Shown piece by piece: positions 41,397 to 48,962 of a DNA stretch of 64,000 nucleotides. The DNA comes from Methanobrevibacter sp. GTDB taxonomy: Archaea > Methanobacteriota > Methanobacteria > Methanobacteriales > Methanobacteriaceae. The DNA lies in NCBI GenBank assembly GCA_017407115.1, contig JAFQXD010000042.1, positions 1 to 64,000 of the forward strand. Direction: 5' to 3'. The translations under genes were made by a program, and so were the position numbers. The notes below the pieces were generated by a model that saw only the letters and a list, made by a program, of their open reading frames with translations, was not told the origin of the DNA and searched no databases. Within the stretch, counting starts at the first letter, position 1; each line of letters opens with the position of its first letter.

Positions 41397-42359
41397 TTAG
41401 AAATGAGGAACACTAGGCATAGAAGGCATTGACGGAGCTGATGTTCTATGTGCACCCATTGAAGGCATTTGAGATTTTGCTTTAGCAATTTCCTTCTGAT
41501 TAGCCTCATTTTCTTCGTTAATCATCTTATTGATAATCTGCTGTTCAACTTCTACTTCAACCCATGACCAGTCATTTGTTATTTGTAAATTTGAATACTT
41601 AGCAATTCTTGTTATTGTTTCAAGAATTTGAGATAAGTCAACATTATTAAATAAATTCTGGTCATTGATTTCAATTTTTACCCTATGTGCTTTACCACAA
41701 TGAGGACAATCAATCGTGACTTCTTTAATAACACCACAATAATTATCATCAATATGCGATTTTAATGCCATAAAGTCATTTGCTGTCAGATTACTTACAA
41801 ATGTATACTTTTCTTCCATGGAATTATCAGTATCAATCCATAAACAAACTTCATCAATATCATCTTCTACAATAAATGAAGAATCTCTATATCGAGGAAT
41901 TCTAACAGGTAATGTAATATCTAAGTCACTAAGATAAACAGAATTAATAAAAGGATGATCCAAATATTTAAATTCCAAATCCAATAATTTAATTGTATAT
42001 TCAATCTGTTTCTTACATCCAGAACATTCTGGAATAGTTATTACGAAACCATTAGCATTGATAAAACTATTTAATCTAATCCAGAAAATCAAAAATTCTC
42101 TATCTGCTAAAAGCAAATCATCATAAGAAAAATTTTCAAGAATCGTGCACTTTTCGAGTAATTCATTACAAATATTTGTAGCATTACCAGGAACAAGTGT
42201 AGCTAAAAACTTTACTTCGAGAACAGACATAGAACGTGCTTTTATCTTAGCATTCTTTGGATATAGTCTTCCTCGTGATGGCAATTCTTTTAAATCAATT
42301 TGCCAAAAATTAAAATTATCATAATTATGATTTATATTAGGATCTTTTCTAATATTCAT
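41397..42359 (-). CDS. Baseplate hub-type protein, T4 gp26-like (paralog 1)
   Basis: A 320-residue protein with the signature LKELPSRGRLYPKN and ARSMSVLEVKFLATLV, then two CxxC zinc-like pairs (PECSGCKKQ; DCPHCGKAH). In T4 the related protein belongs to the central baseplate. I use the ATG at 42359 because GGGAGAA lies before it; a longer frame starting at 42443 would run into the upstream gene. The end is a Met, Pro and Ser rich tail. A paralog is at 47731. Confidence 0.7.
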   Translation of the reverse strand: MNIRKDPNINHNYDNFNFWQIDLKELPSRGRLYPKNAKIKARSMSVLEVKFLATLVPGNATNICNELLEKCTILENFSYDDLLLADREFLIFWIRLNSFINANGFVITIPECSGCKKQIEYTIKLLDLEFKYLDHPFINSVYLSDLDITLPVRIPRYRDSSFIVEDDIDEVCLWIDTDNSMEEKYTFVSNLTANDFMALKSHIDDNYCGVIKEVTIDCPHCGKAHRVKIEINDQNLFNNVDLSQILETITRIAKYSNLQITNDWSWVEVEVEQQIINKMINEENEANQKEIAKAKSQMPSMGAHRTSAPSMPSMPSVPHF

Positions 42360-42360
42360 A

Positions 42361-42969
42361 TTATTCTCCCAGGTCTGATAATAAACGCATTGATGCAGTA
42401 CCATTAAACATGCCACCAGGAACCACACCTGTTGCATAATCAACTGCTATTGCTGTAGCATTAATTGCATCTTTTAAATGTTTTTCAAATTCATCCCAGA
42501 AAATATTAAATATCTCTGGGTCAGCTGGATCTTCTGTTTGCATACGGGCTATAAATTTTTCACCATAAAGAATAAAATGCCCAGTAATAAAACCAACCGA
42601 TAAATTCGAAATAATATTTATCGGTGGTACAGAAACCCAAACTCTTAATTTTTGGTTAATTGTTAAACCAATATAATTAAAGATGTTTGGAAATAATTGT
42701 TGTTCAGTTAAAGCATAAGATTGTAATACCATTGGTTGAAAACTTAAAGTTTGCATTAATGGTTTAAGACATTCTGCAGCAAATGGAACAGTTGCACCAT
42801 TTGGTGCTGTTACTGTACCTTTTACAGAACCTGCCTGAATTGTCAACCTTTCATTAAACCATTCATTAAGTGCTTCGGCTAATTTTACATAGTATAAACC
42901 GAAAGGTGTTAATGCTTCAATTTCTTTTAATTTAGGTTGAATAATACTTCTAAAACTTCTAAATGCCAT
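42361..42969 (-). CDS. Unknown virion-type protein
   Basis: A 202-residue protein with hydrophobic, strand-forming segments (KLRVWVSVPPINIISNLSVG). It lies between the terminase fragment and the baseplate gene and is coupled to both, suggesting a structural role. No family recognised. Confidence 0.6.
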   Translation of the reverse strand: MAFRSFRSIIQPKLKEIEALTPFGLYYVKLAEALNEWFNERLTIQAGSVKGTVTAPNGATVPFAAECLKPLMQTLSFQPMVLQSYALTEQQLFPNIFNYIGLTINQKLRVWVSVPPINIISNLSVGFITGHFILYGEKFIARMQTEDPADPEIFNIFWDEFEKHLKDAINATAIAVDYATGVVPGGMFNGTASMRLLSDLGE

Positions 42970-44024
42970 TATTTAAAATCACTCCAGAAATCGTCATTAT
43001 ATTCCATTGCATCAGCCATCATGTCAATGGTCATATTATCTTCTTGTTTAATTTCTTCTTTGATTCTGATATTATCCATATCGATTTCTGGTTGTAACGT
43101 GGCATATACAGCCCAATATAAAGCTGAAACAGTATCATCATGATTTCCTTTTGCAGCTTTGAAAACATTAGACTGTTGTTCTTCAAATCTTGAAAGTTCT
43201 GCAATAGTTACACCATCATGAATGGTAAGAATTTCAGCATCAACGACTCTTTGTAATTCGAGACATGCATCGAGCTTGGAACGTTTATCTGATTTCGTTC
43301 CTAAACCTTTACCTGCTTTTTCAGTATTTAAAAGATTTGGATTTTCAAGTGTATACCAAATTTCTTCTACAACCTGTTTACCTGAGTCATTGTTTTCAAT
43401 AATGAAATAAGCATTGTTATACATCTTGGAAACATTATCAATAATTCTGGCAAACTGACCAGGTTTTACAGTATTGGAACGATATGTTGCAACTTGTTCC
43501 ATGTGATACTTGTCTTTAATTTCGATAACCTGAATACAAGCATAGTCACCACCAATACCAGCACAGGGGTCACATCCCATCAAATAAAAATGTCCAGCTT
43601 CTGGCTTTTTATAAATCGATAATGACAAATCTTCATAGAGAACATCGATTGGTTCCATTTCTACAAGTTTTTCGAGAACGTTACCGCTAATCAATGTATT
43701 AGAAGAACCAATGAATGAGCAGTTATGATGAATAATTCCATTCGTTGTTTCATATAATGCACCATCAATATTAAGAGGAGTATAAACTGTTTTAACTCCT
43801 ACTTCTTCTATCTGAACAACTTGACTTATATCAAACGTGCTATTCTTTACTTGAGAACCACGTTTAAGATCTTTTGCATAAATGTCTTGATTATCAGGTG
43901 TTTTAAACCTATGGTCTAAAGAGCATGTAATTTCAGAATTATCAAATATAATATGAACAGACTCAGCTGATTTCTTCTGAAATCCATCGAATTTCTTGAA
44001 TGTATCACCAATCTTAATAAACAT
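42969..44024 (-). CDS. Split-intein C-part fused to terminase large subunit nuclease half
   Basis: A 351-residue fusion. Residues 1-101 are the C-terminal part of an intein: block B-like EITCSLDHRF, block F-like VKTVYTPLNID and the end GIIHHN, followed by Cys102 as +1 residue (codon 43721-43719). The intein lacks block A (its first Cys segment), which must come from another gene, as in the atypically split AceL-TerL family (about 25-residue N-part, 104-residue C-part). After the junction the terminase continues CSFIGSSNTLI and carries the nuclease acids: D152 in MGCDPCAGIGGDY, E210 in FIIENND and the DD in GNHDDTVSALY. The ATPase half with Walker motifs is not in this window. Confidence 0.85.
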   Translation of the reverse strand: MFIKIGDTFKKFDGFQKKSAESVHIIFDNSEITCSLDHRFKTPDNQDIYAKDLKRGSQVKNSTFDISQVVQIEEVGVKTVYTPLNIDGALYETTNGIIHHNCSFIGSSNTLISGNVLEKLVEMEPIDVLYEDLSLSIYKKPEAGHFYLMGCDPCAGIGGDYACIQVIEIKDKYHMEQVATYRSNTVKPGQFARIIDNVSKMYNNAYFIIENNDSGKQVVEEIWYTLENPNLLNTEKAGKGLGTKSDKRSKLDACLELQRVVDAEILTIHDGVTIAELSRFEEQQSNVFKAAKGNHDDTVSALYWAVYATLQPEIDMDNIRIKEEIKQEDNMTIDMMADAMEYNDDFWSDFK

Positions 44025-44057
44025 AAAAACTCACTGAAATAAACAGAATATTTTATA

Positions 44058-44065
44058 TATTTATA
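44058..44065 (-). promoter_or_regulatory. Late promoter box for the terminase fragment
   Basis: TATAAATA on the minus strand, 33 bases upstream of the ATG at 44024, back to back with the plus-strand box at 44077. Confidence 0.55.
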
Positions 44066-44076
44066 ACAACTAAAAC

Positions 44077-44084
44077 TATAAATA
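44077..44084 (+). promoter_or_regulatory. Late promoter box with conventional leader
   Basis: TATAAATA 28 bases before the ATG at 44113; leader contains AGAAGGG. Confidence 0.65.
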
Positions 44085-44112
44085 TTATAAAACAATTAGA
44101 AGGGCTTAAAAT

Positions 44113-45459
44113 ATGTTAAATTTAGATGTAACTCCTGCTGAAATGAGTTCTGATGAAATCAAGTCATGGCTCAATGAATGTGCAGCTGAAATTGAAAAAG
44201 CATATGATGAAGATAATATTACATATGCAAATAAGCTTGATATGATTTATCAAGCAGTAAAGCAAATGGGTGCTGAAAAACTCAAGAATGAATCTTTTAA
44301 GGGATATATGAAAGCTTCATTCTTATCAGAATCTGTTACTGAAGATGGTAATGATACAACAAGCTTAATTGAAGTTGATGAATGTGTCAATTCAATTAAG
44401 AGGGAATTAAAAAATTGCGAAGTTGAACTTGATGCAAAGGTAACAGTTGATGCAAATTTGAAGGTTGTTGACTTTCAACCAATTACTGTTGATATTGGTT
44501 TTAAGCTTCCTTATATTGACGATTTGCAGCATATTGTTTTAACATATACACCTTCTGAAATTCCTACTGATTTAGATATTGATTCTATTCCAGTCAAGGA
44601 TTATAAGGCAACACCACAAGGTGAAAATACAGAAATTACATTTAAGTCTATTACCAATTTGTCTGATAATCTTCCAGAATTAATGTTCAAGGAAACTATT
44701 GAATGGCCATTTGAAATGGACTTCAAGTCTGCTGCAGTAGAAAAGAAGTTTAATAAGAATAAGACTTTATCTGCTAAGATTGTTGCATTACTTGGTAAGG
44801 AACAATTAATTAATAAGGTTAGTGGTTATCAGTCTACTCACTCTTCTGGTTCTAATAGAGCAACAAGAGCAAAGAGAGAAGCTGAAGTAATCAGAGCAGC
44901 AGTTCGTGCTCGTGGACCATTTAAATCCAGAACAGAAATTCTTAAAGATACACTTACCGCAATTCCAGGCATTACTTCTGTCAGAGAAATGGATGTCATG
45001 AGTGATCATAAGTATTATAAGAAGTTCAGAATTACCTTTAATGGTGGTTGGTTTGATGTTTTCAATGGCGGTATGGATTTCAGAGTTACTGACAGCACTG
45101 GCGGTTTTGGTAATAGTCAGGAATTTAGGACTGATACACATGATCCAGATGCATCCGTCAATAATACACGTAATAAAGTTGTAGCATATATCAAGCAGAG
45201 AATGGAAGCTATTAAACGTGGTGGTATGAGTGCTAGAGAACGTGCTGCTTTAGAGATGAGAAATAGACCTCAAAGACGCGATTTAACGACTGAATATAAC
45301 GAGTTTGTTAAGATGGCTGAAGAAACACTAGCTGGAACAAATGTCACGTCCAGAGACGTCTTATCGGACAAATATGACCGTCTCATGTATAGTGAACGCT
45401 TCTTAAGCGATGAACAGATGGCTAAGATTAGTGAACTTGCAACACAACTTGATATTTAA
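44113..45459 (+). CDS. Unknown structural-type protein
   Basis: A 448-residue late protein. N-terminal helices, a beta-rich centre (KYYKKFRITFNGGWFDVFNGG) and a basic Arg-rich helix (ARERAALEMRNRPQRRD) towards the end. It has its own late promoter and terminator and no family I recognise. Confidence 0.6.
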   Translation: MLNLDVTPAEMSSDEIKSWLNECAAEIEKAYDEDNITYANKLDMIYQAVKQMGAEKLKNESFKGYMKASFLSESVTEDGNDTTSLIEVDECVNSIKRELKNCEVELDAKVTVDANLKVVDFQPITVDIGFKLPYIDDLQHIVLTYTPSEIPTDLDIDSIPVKDYKATPQGENTEITFKSITNLSDNLPELMFKETIEWPFEMDFKSAAVEKKFNKNKTLSAKIVALLGKEQLINKVSGYQSTHSSGSNRATRAKREAEVIRAAVRARGPFKSRTEILKDTLTAIPGITSVREMDVMSDHKYYKKFRITFNGGWFDVFNGGMDFRVTDSTGGFGNSQEFRTDTHDPDASVNNTRNKVVAYIKQRMEAIKRGGMSARERAALEMRNRPQRRDLTTEYNEFVKMAEETLAGTNVTSRDVLSDKYDRLMYSERFLSDEQMAKISELATQLDI

Positions 45460-45464
45460 AAAAT

Positions 45465-45489
45465 AAAGCTTGGATAAATTCCAAGCTTT
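45465..45489 (+). terminator. Terminator of gene 44113
   Basis: 10-bp stem AAAGCTTGGA / TCCAAGCTTT followed by T. Confidence 0.75.
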
Positions 45490-45500
45490 TTAATATAAAA

Positions 45501-45528
45501 AAATATGTGAACAAAAGTTCACATATTT
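45501..45528. terminator. Second terminator between convergent genes
   Basis: 12-bp stem AAATATGTGAAC / GTTCACATATTT with loop AAAA; T-rich on both strands. Confidence 0.75.
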
Positions 45529-45547
45529 TTATTTTCTCATAAAACTA

Positions 45548-46795
45548 TTAGATAGCACCGTAGTCAGTTAATCTTGCAACGACATCTAAGTAATTTTCAT
45601 AAGATTCGTTGATTAGTTCTTTATTTTCTTCAACTTTAGTAGATTCTTCAATTTCTGCTAATTCCTCAACTGGAGTGGTATTAACTTGAACTTGCAAACC
45701 ATTTGTCTGAAGAGCAGTTGTTGCACGTCTTAATGCAGCAGCAGTACCGTTAATATGAACAATAGAACCATCAACTTCAGAAGTTACATTAACATTCGGG
45801 AAGATTTCTTCAGCCGCAATCTGTGCTTCTTCTGCATTAGCAAATTCAATCCAGAGGTCATTGGAAGTTGCTGTAGCAGTTGGAGCTTCTGGTGTAACGA
45901 ATTCACCGCAATCACCAATAAGATCTTCCAATTCTTCTTGTTTCTTCTTAATTGTAAGAGTGCCATCTTCATTTTCAGTAAACTTAATGTTACTATGATT
46001 AAGTCTGATTTTTGCACGAGTTAATGCACCTGTAGATGCTGGCTTAAAGATAGATACCTTACCGGAAGCAACAGTATTAACTCTGTTTCTACCAACAGCG
46101 ATTTCGAGCTTAGTATATAAACCTTCAACCTTTTCTCTTTCTTCTGCAGTAAGTTCATCTGCACGAGCCATTAATTGGTCAATACGGTCCTTGATAAGGT
46201 CAGCATTGGAACCACCACGGCTGAAAGAAGTAATAGAATTTTGAATATTTCTAATGAGTGTTTTAGCATCAAGTGCGCTATCGTCACGAGAGTGAGTAGT
46301 TCTTGCAAGACCTTGTTCAGTCCAACCGCCTTGTGGAATACCATCACCAGTTTCAACACATTGGCTAATATAGTCTCTTTCTTTCTGTAATTCTGCTAGA
46401 TATTCTTGATTACCTGTTTCTGGGAATGCTGCAAGTGCTGCATCGAAGTTTGCTAAAAGAGTTTCAGCAGTACTCTGAGACATATTCTTACTGTTAGCGC
46501 TCTTGAAGTCATTTTCTACCTTAGAAAGAGCTTCAGCTACACCAAATTCCTTTGGTTGACCACGAACGGTAAGTGTAACAGTTCCAGCGTCTTCAAGACC
46601 TGCAAAAGAACCAGTATAACGACCAGTAAAACGAGCCATTTCAGAAAGAATCTGATATGACTTTGTTCTTGTAGCACGACGTGATTCTAAGGATTCCATC
46701 AAGTTCTTAACAGTATTCTTAACATAGCCATCAAGATTGTCATTGACAGAGTAACCAACAGAACCTAAAATTTTCTTTGCTTCGTTTAATTTCAT
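45548..46795 (-). CDS. Unknown virion-type protein with LNEAKKIL tag
   Basis: A 415-residue protein beginning MKLNEAKKILGSVGYSVND, the same N-terminal segment as gene 25060. The body is helical, with two similar strand-helix units towards the end (NDLWIEFANAEEAQIAAEEI; HINGTAAALRRATTAL) and an acidic tail. TATAAATA and AGGAG lie upstream. Likely virion or core protein. Confidence 0.6.
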   Translation of the reverse strand: MKLNEAKKILGSVGYSVNDNLDGYVKNTVKNLMESLESRRATRTKSYQILSEMARFTGRYTGSFAGLEDAGTVTLTVRGQPKEFGVAEALSKVENDFKSANSKNMSQSTAETLLANFDAALAAFPETGNQEYLAELQKERDYISQCVETGDGIPQGGWTEQGLARTTHSRDDSALDAKTLIRNIQNSITSFSRGGSNADLIKDRIDQLMARADELTAEEREKVEGLYTKLEIAVGRNRVNTVASGKVSIFKPASTGALTRAKIRLNHSNIKFTENEDGTLTIKKKQEELEDLIGDCGEFVTPEAPTATATSNDLWIEFANAEEAQIAAEEIFPNVNVTSEVDGSIVHINGTAAALRRATTALQTNGLQVQVNTTPVEELAEIEESTKVEENKELINESYENYLDVVARLTDYGAI

Positions 46796-46826
46796 TTTAA
46801 ATTCTCCTAATTTAATTACTTTATAT

Positions 46827-46834
46827 TATTTATA
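46827..46834 (-). promoter_or_regulatory. Late promoter box for gene 45548
   Basis: TATAAATA on the minus strand, 31 bases upstream of the ATG, with AGGAG in the leader. Confidence 0.6.
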
Positions 46835-46839
46835 AAGAA

Positions 46840-47241
46840 TTATTCAGAAATATTATTAATATTGAATTTTCTGACTTTTTTATAATTAACTGCTTCGTTA
46901 TGTGAAACAATATCGAATTTTGTTCTATGTGGGATGATTTCATTCATATCATTAATAGAAATCATATGCCATTTTGTTAGCCATAATGCAATAGAATTGC
47001 GTCTTTCTATATCTTCTAAAGATACATTACCGAAGCCATGATATCCATTCTTATTAGGAGCTAATGTAAATAATTGTTTAAAATGAACTAAATAATACGT
47101 ATCAAACTGTTTTAAAAGGTGACAAGATTGATAAATTATCTTATTTTTCTTGTCAACAATTCCTATTCTTGACAATGTTTCTTTAATAACATTTGGATCT
47201 ACCAGTAGCTTCACTTCCAATAATCTATTTGTCTGGTACAT
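46840..47241 (-). CDS. regA: RegA-like translational repressor
   Basis: A 133-residue protein that matches T4 RegA in order: VIKETLSRIGIVDKKNKII, YQSCHLLKQFDTYYLVHFKQ, then ERRNSIALWLTKWHMI. T4 RegA binds start regions of early mRNAs and blocks their translation. It has about ten extra residues in the middle relative to T4 (about 122). AGAGGA precedes the ATG, and it directly follows gene 47242. Confidence 0.88.
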   Translation of the reverse strand: MYQTNRLLEVKLLVDPNVIKETLSRIGIVDKKNKIIYQSCHLLKQFDTYYLVHFKQLFTLAPNKNGYHGFGNVSLEDIERRNSIALWLTKWHMISINDMNEIIPHRTKFDIVSHNEAVNYKKVRKFNINNISE

Positions 47242-47667
47242 TTAATATTCCTCTGGTTTCCAATCAAATTCTTTCAATTCGCTTAAGAATAATTTATTAG
47301 CAACAGCTTCTGGTTCAATTTCATCAGTTATTGAACTAGTAAAGAACGTCATTAAAATATCTTTAACACTTGTATATCTAACGAGTTCAGATTCCGATAA
47401 TTTCGAGAAGCCATAATCAGCATAACCATTATTACTATAAATTAAATCCATTTCTTTTTTAAGTTTAGTAATATTAAGGTATTTACTATTGTAAATCAAA
47501 TACTTATTATTTTTAACTTCTCTAGCTGTCCAAATAGTAGGTTTTGAAGTTTTAACTACTTCTTCAAGCGTTAGTTCTTTATCAGCTTTACGAACGACTG
47601 TATCTTTTATCTGTTCATCAGTCGCTTTATTTTCTTCTTCTACTAGATATTGCTTAAAATTAATCAT
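47242..47667 (-). CDS. Unknown protein
   Basis: A 141-residue acidic protein, N-terminus MINFKQYLVEEENKATDE, which resembles the short amphipathic starts of other late proteins here. A late box lies five bases before the ATG. The regA gene follows without a gap. Confidence 0.6.
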   Translation of the reverse strand: MINFKQYLVEEENKATDEQIKDTVVRKADKELTLEEVVKTSKPTIWTAREVKNNKYLIYNSKYLNITKLKKEMDLIYSNNGYADYGFSKLSESELVRYTSVKDILMTFFTSSITDEIEPEAVANKLFLSELKEFDWKPEEY

Positions 47668-47672
47668 ATAAT

Positions 47673-47680
47673 TATTTATA
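47673..47680 (-). promoter_or_regulatory. Late promoter box five bases from a start codon
   Basis: TATAAATA on the minus strand, then ATTAT, then the ATG at 47667. Confidence 0.6.
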
Positions 47681-47684
47681 AGTA

Positions 47685-47712
47685 AAAAAGGAGTATTAAA
47701 GTACTCCTTTTT
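47685..47712 (-). terminator. Terminator downstream of the baseplate gene at 47731
   Basis: 11-bp stem AAAAAGGAGTA / TACTCCTTTTT, loop TTAAAG; T-rich on both strands. Confidence 0.8.
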
Positions 47713-47730
47713 CTTTATTTTTTGTTAAAA

Positions 47731-48522
47731 TTACTTGATTTTTGGTAAGAAGAACGATGGAACGAATGGCATTGGAAGTAAAATATCTTCACCACAAGAA
47801 TCACACTTAAACTTTGCTACTGGCTTTGCACTGAAAAGCAATTCTGCCATTTCATTTGTAAAATGACTGAAGCTCTTTGCATCCATATCACAAATATATT
47901 CATAAGCCTTATATAAAGACATCTTAGTATCATTTACCTTAAGAATATAGCTAGAAAGTTCAAGAAGTTCAGGATTGATTTCAATCATAATGTTTTGGTC
48001 ATTCTTTAAACGATTGATTGCACCTTCCGTAGCGATTGTTGGATAAGTAATTGTAATCTTATCTTTATTTGGCAATTCAATATATTCTGGAACGTCTTTG
48101 TCAAGATATGTAACATCAAGATTCTTAAGGAAGAACTTATAATTTCTGATATTACCACAATTATCACAAGTTCCACGAAGAACAAACGGAATATCATCAT
48201 AAGTGAAAGCACGGAGGTAATAAATTAACCAAATCTTATCACCTGTAAGAATCTTACCTGTTTCAATACCCCATAAACAATTAGAAAGAACGTTATTAAT
48301 GACATTATTAATATTATTTTCATTAATTGTAGCAAGATTCTTAATATTTAAAGTATTTAATTTCTTTACATAGATTGTTTCTGGATAGAATTTACCTCTT
48401 GACGGTAATAAACTCTTATCCAACATTACTGCACCTTTAGGTGGTTGAGTACTTAACTGATTAGAAACTTCTCCAACATTACTTTGAGTAATATTATTCA
48501 AATCTAACTTTTCTGATTTCAT
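47731..48522 (-). CDS. Baseplate hub-type protein, T4 gp26-like (paralog 2)
   Basis: A 263-residue relative of gene 41397: LDKSLLPSRGKFYPE, KKLNTLNIKNLATI, and two CxxC pairs (GTCDNCGNI; FKCDSCGEDI). Having two such proteins suggests different positions in the baseplate. AAAGGTGAA precedes the ATG. Confidence 0.7.
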   Translation of the reverse strand: MKSEKLDLNNITQSNVGEVSNQLSTQPPKGAVMLDKSLLPSRGKFYPETIYVKKLNTLNIKNLATINENNINNVINNVLSNCLWGIETGKILTGDKIWLIYYLRAFTYDDIPFVLRGTCDNCGNIRNYKFFLKNLDVTYLDKDVPEYIELPNKDKITITYPTIATEGAINRLKNDQNIMIEINPELLELSSYILKVNDTKMSLYKAYEYICDMDAKSFSHFTNEMAELLFSAKPVAKFKCDSCGEDILLPMPFVPSFFLPKIK

Positions 48523-48554
48523 ATTTTCACCTTTAATATTTAAACAATTTTATA

Positions 48555-48562
48555 TATTTATA
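48555..48562 (-). promoter_or_regulatory. Late promoter box for gene 47731
   Basis: TATAAATA on the minus strand, 32 bases upstream of the ATG. Confidence 0.55.
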
Positions 48563-48599
48563 AATTTTAAATATCTATCTATACACACGTTCAAAATAT

Positions 48600-48900
48600 C
48601 TGTAGAGACAATAAGCCTATTTAAGGAAATAGGCAAAAGACTAGTACATCTGTCTTCGACTAAGTGGATTTACAAACGAGCTTACGGGTCGGTCATCCTG
48701 TACTCCGGCTATATCTCGCTCTACCAATGGCGGCTAAATATACTGCTTGCTAGACAGTATTTCGATGAACATTCCATTATCCGTTAATACCGGATCATAT
48801 AAATGAAAGACACAGTTCTAGTATCTTTAATGGCTAACCCTCTACCGACAGTTCCATTGGATTGGTCTTCGCTCCGAGGAATTAGACTTTGGAATTTATG
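48600..48900 (-). ncRNA. Candidate structured noncoding RNA with its own promoter
   Basis: The 440 bases between two genes hold no credible frame but a good promoter (48907-48935, minus) and much complementarity. Stems seen: CCAATGG (48860-48854) with CCATTGG (48730-48724), seven pairs enclosing about 125 nt; ATACTG/CAGTAT hairpin at 48740-48760; GTAGAG (48724-48719) with CTCTAC (48607-48602) closing the 3' domain; and a final hairpin at 48615-48634. The sequence is richer in GC than the flanks. I cannot match it to tRNA, tmRNA, RNase P, 6S or a group I intron. Ends are estimates. Confidence 0.55.
48615..48634 (-). terminator. 3' hairpin of the candidate RNA
   Basis: Perfect 8-bp stem GCCTATTT / AAATAGGC; loop CCTT on the minus strand; the following tract TTATTG is only weakly T-rich, so termination here is uncertain. 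Confidence 0.45.
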
Positions 48901-48906
48901 GAATCA

Positions 48907-48935
48907 AATATAGATTGATTGTAAAATTTTGTAAA
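48907..48935 (-). promoter_or_regulatory. Sigma-70-like promoter of the candidate RNA
   Basis: On the minus strand: TTTACA (48935-48930), 17-base spacer, TATATT (48912-48907) extended to TATATTTG. Confidence 0.75.
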
Positions 48936-48962
48936 CTAAAGAATACTAAAAAGTCTGGTTTT

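Noticed and set aside
48600..48900. tRNA or tmRNA in the gene-free stretch, suggested by two GGTAGAG words that look like D-loops.
   Set aside because: No T-arm GTTCGA, no matching acceptor stem and no CCA end could be found.
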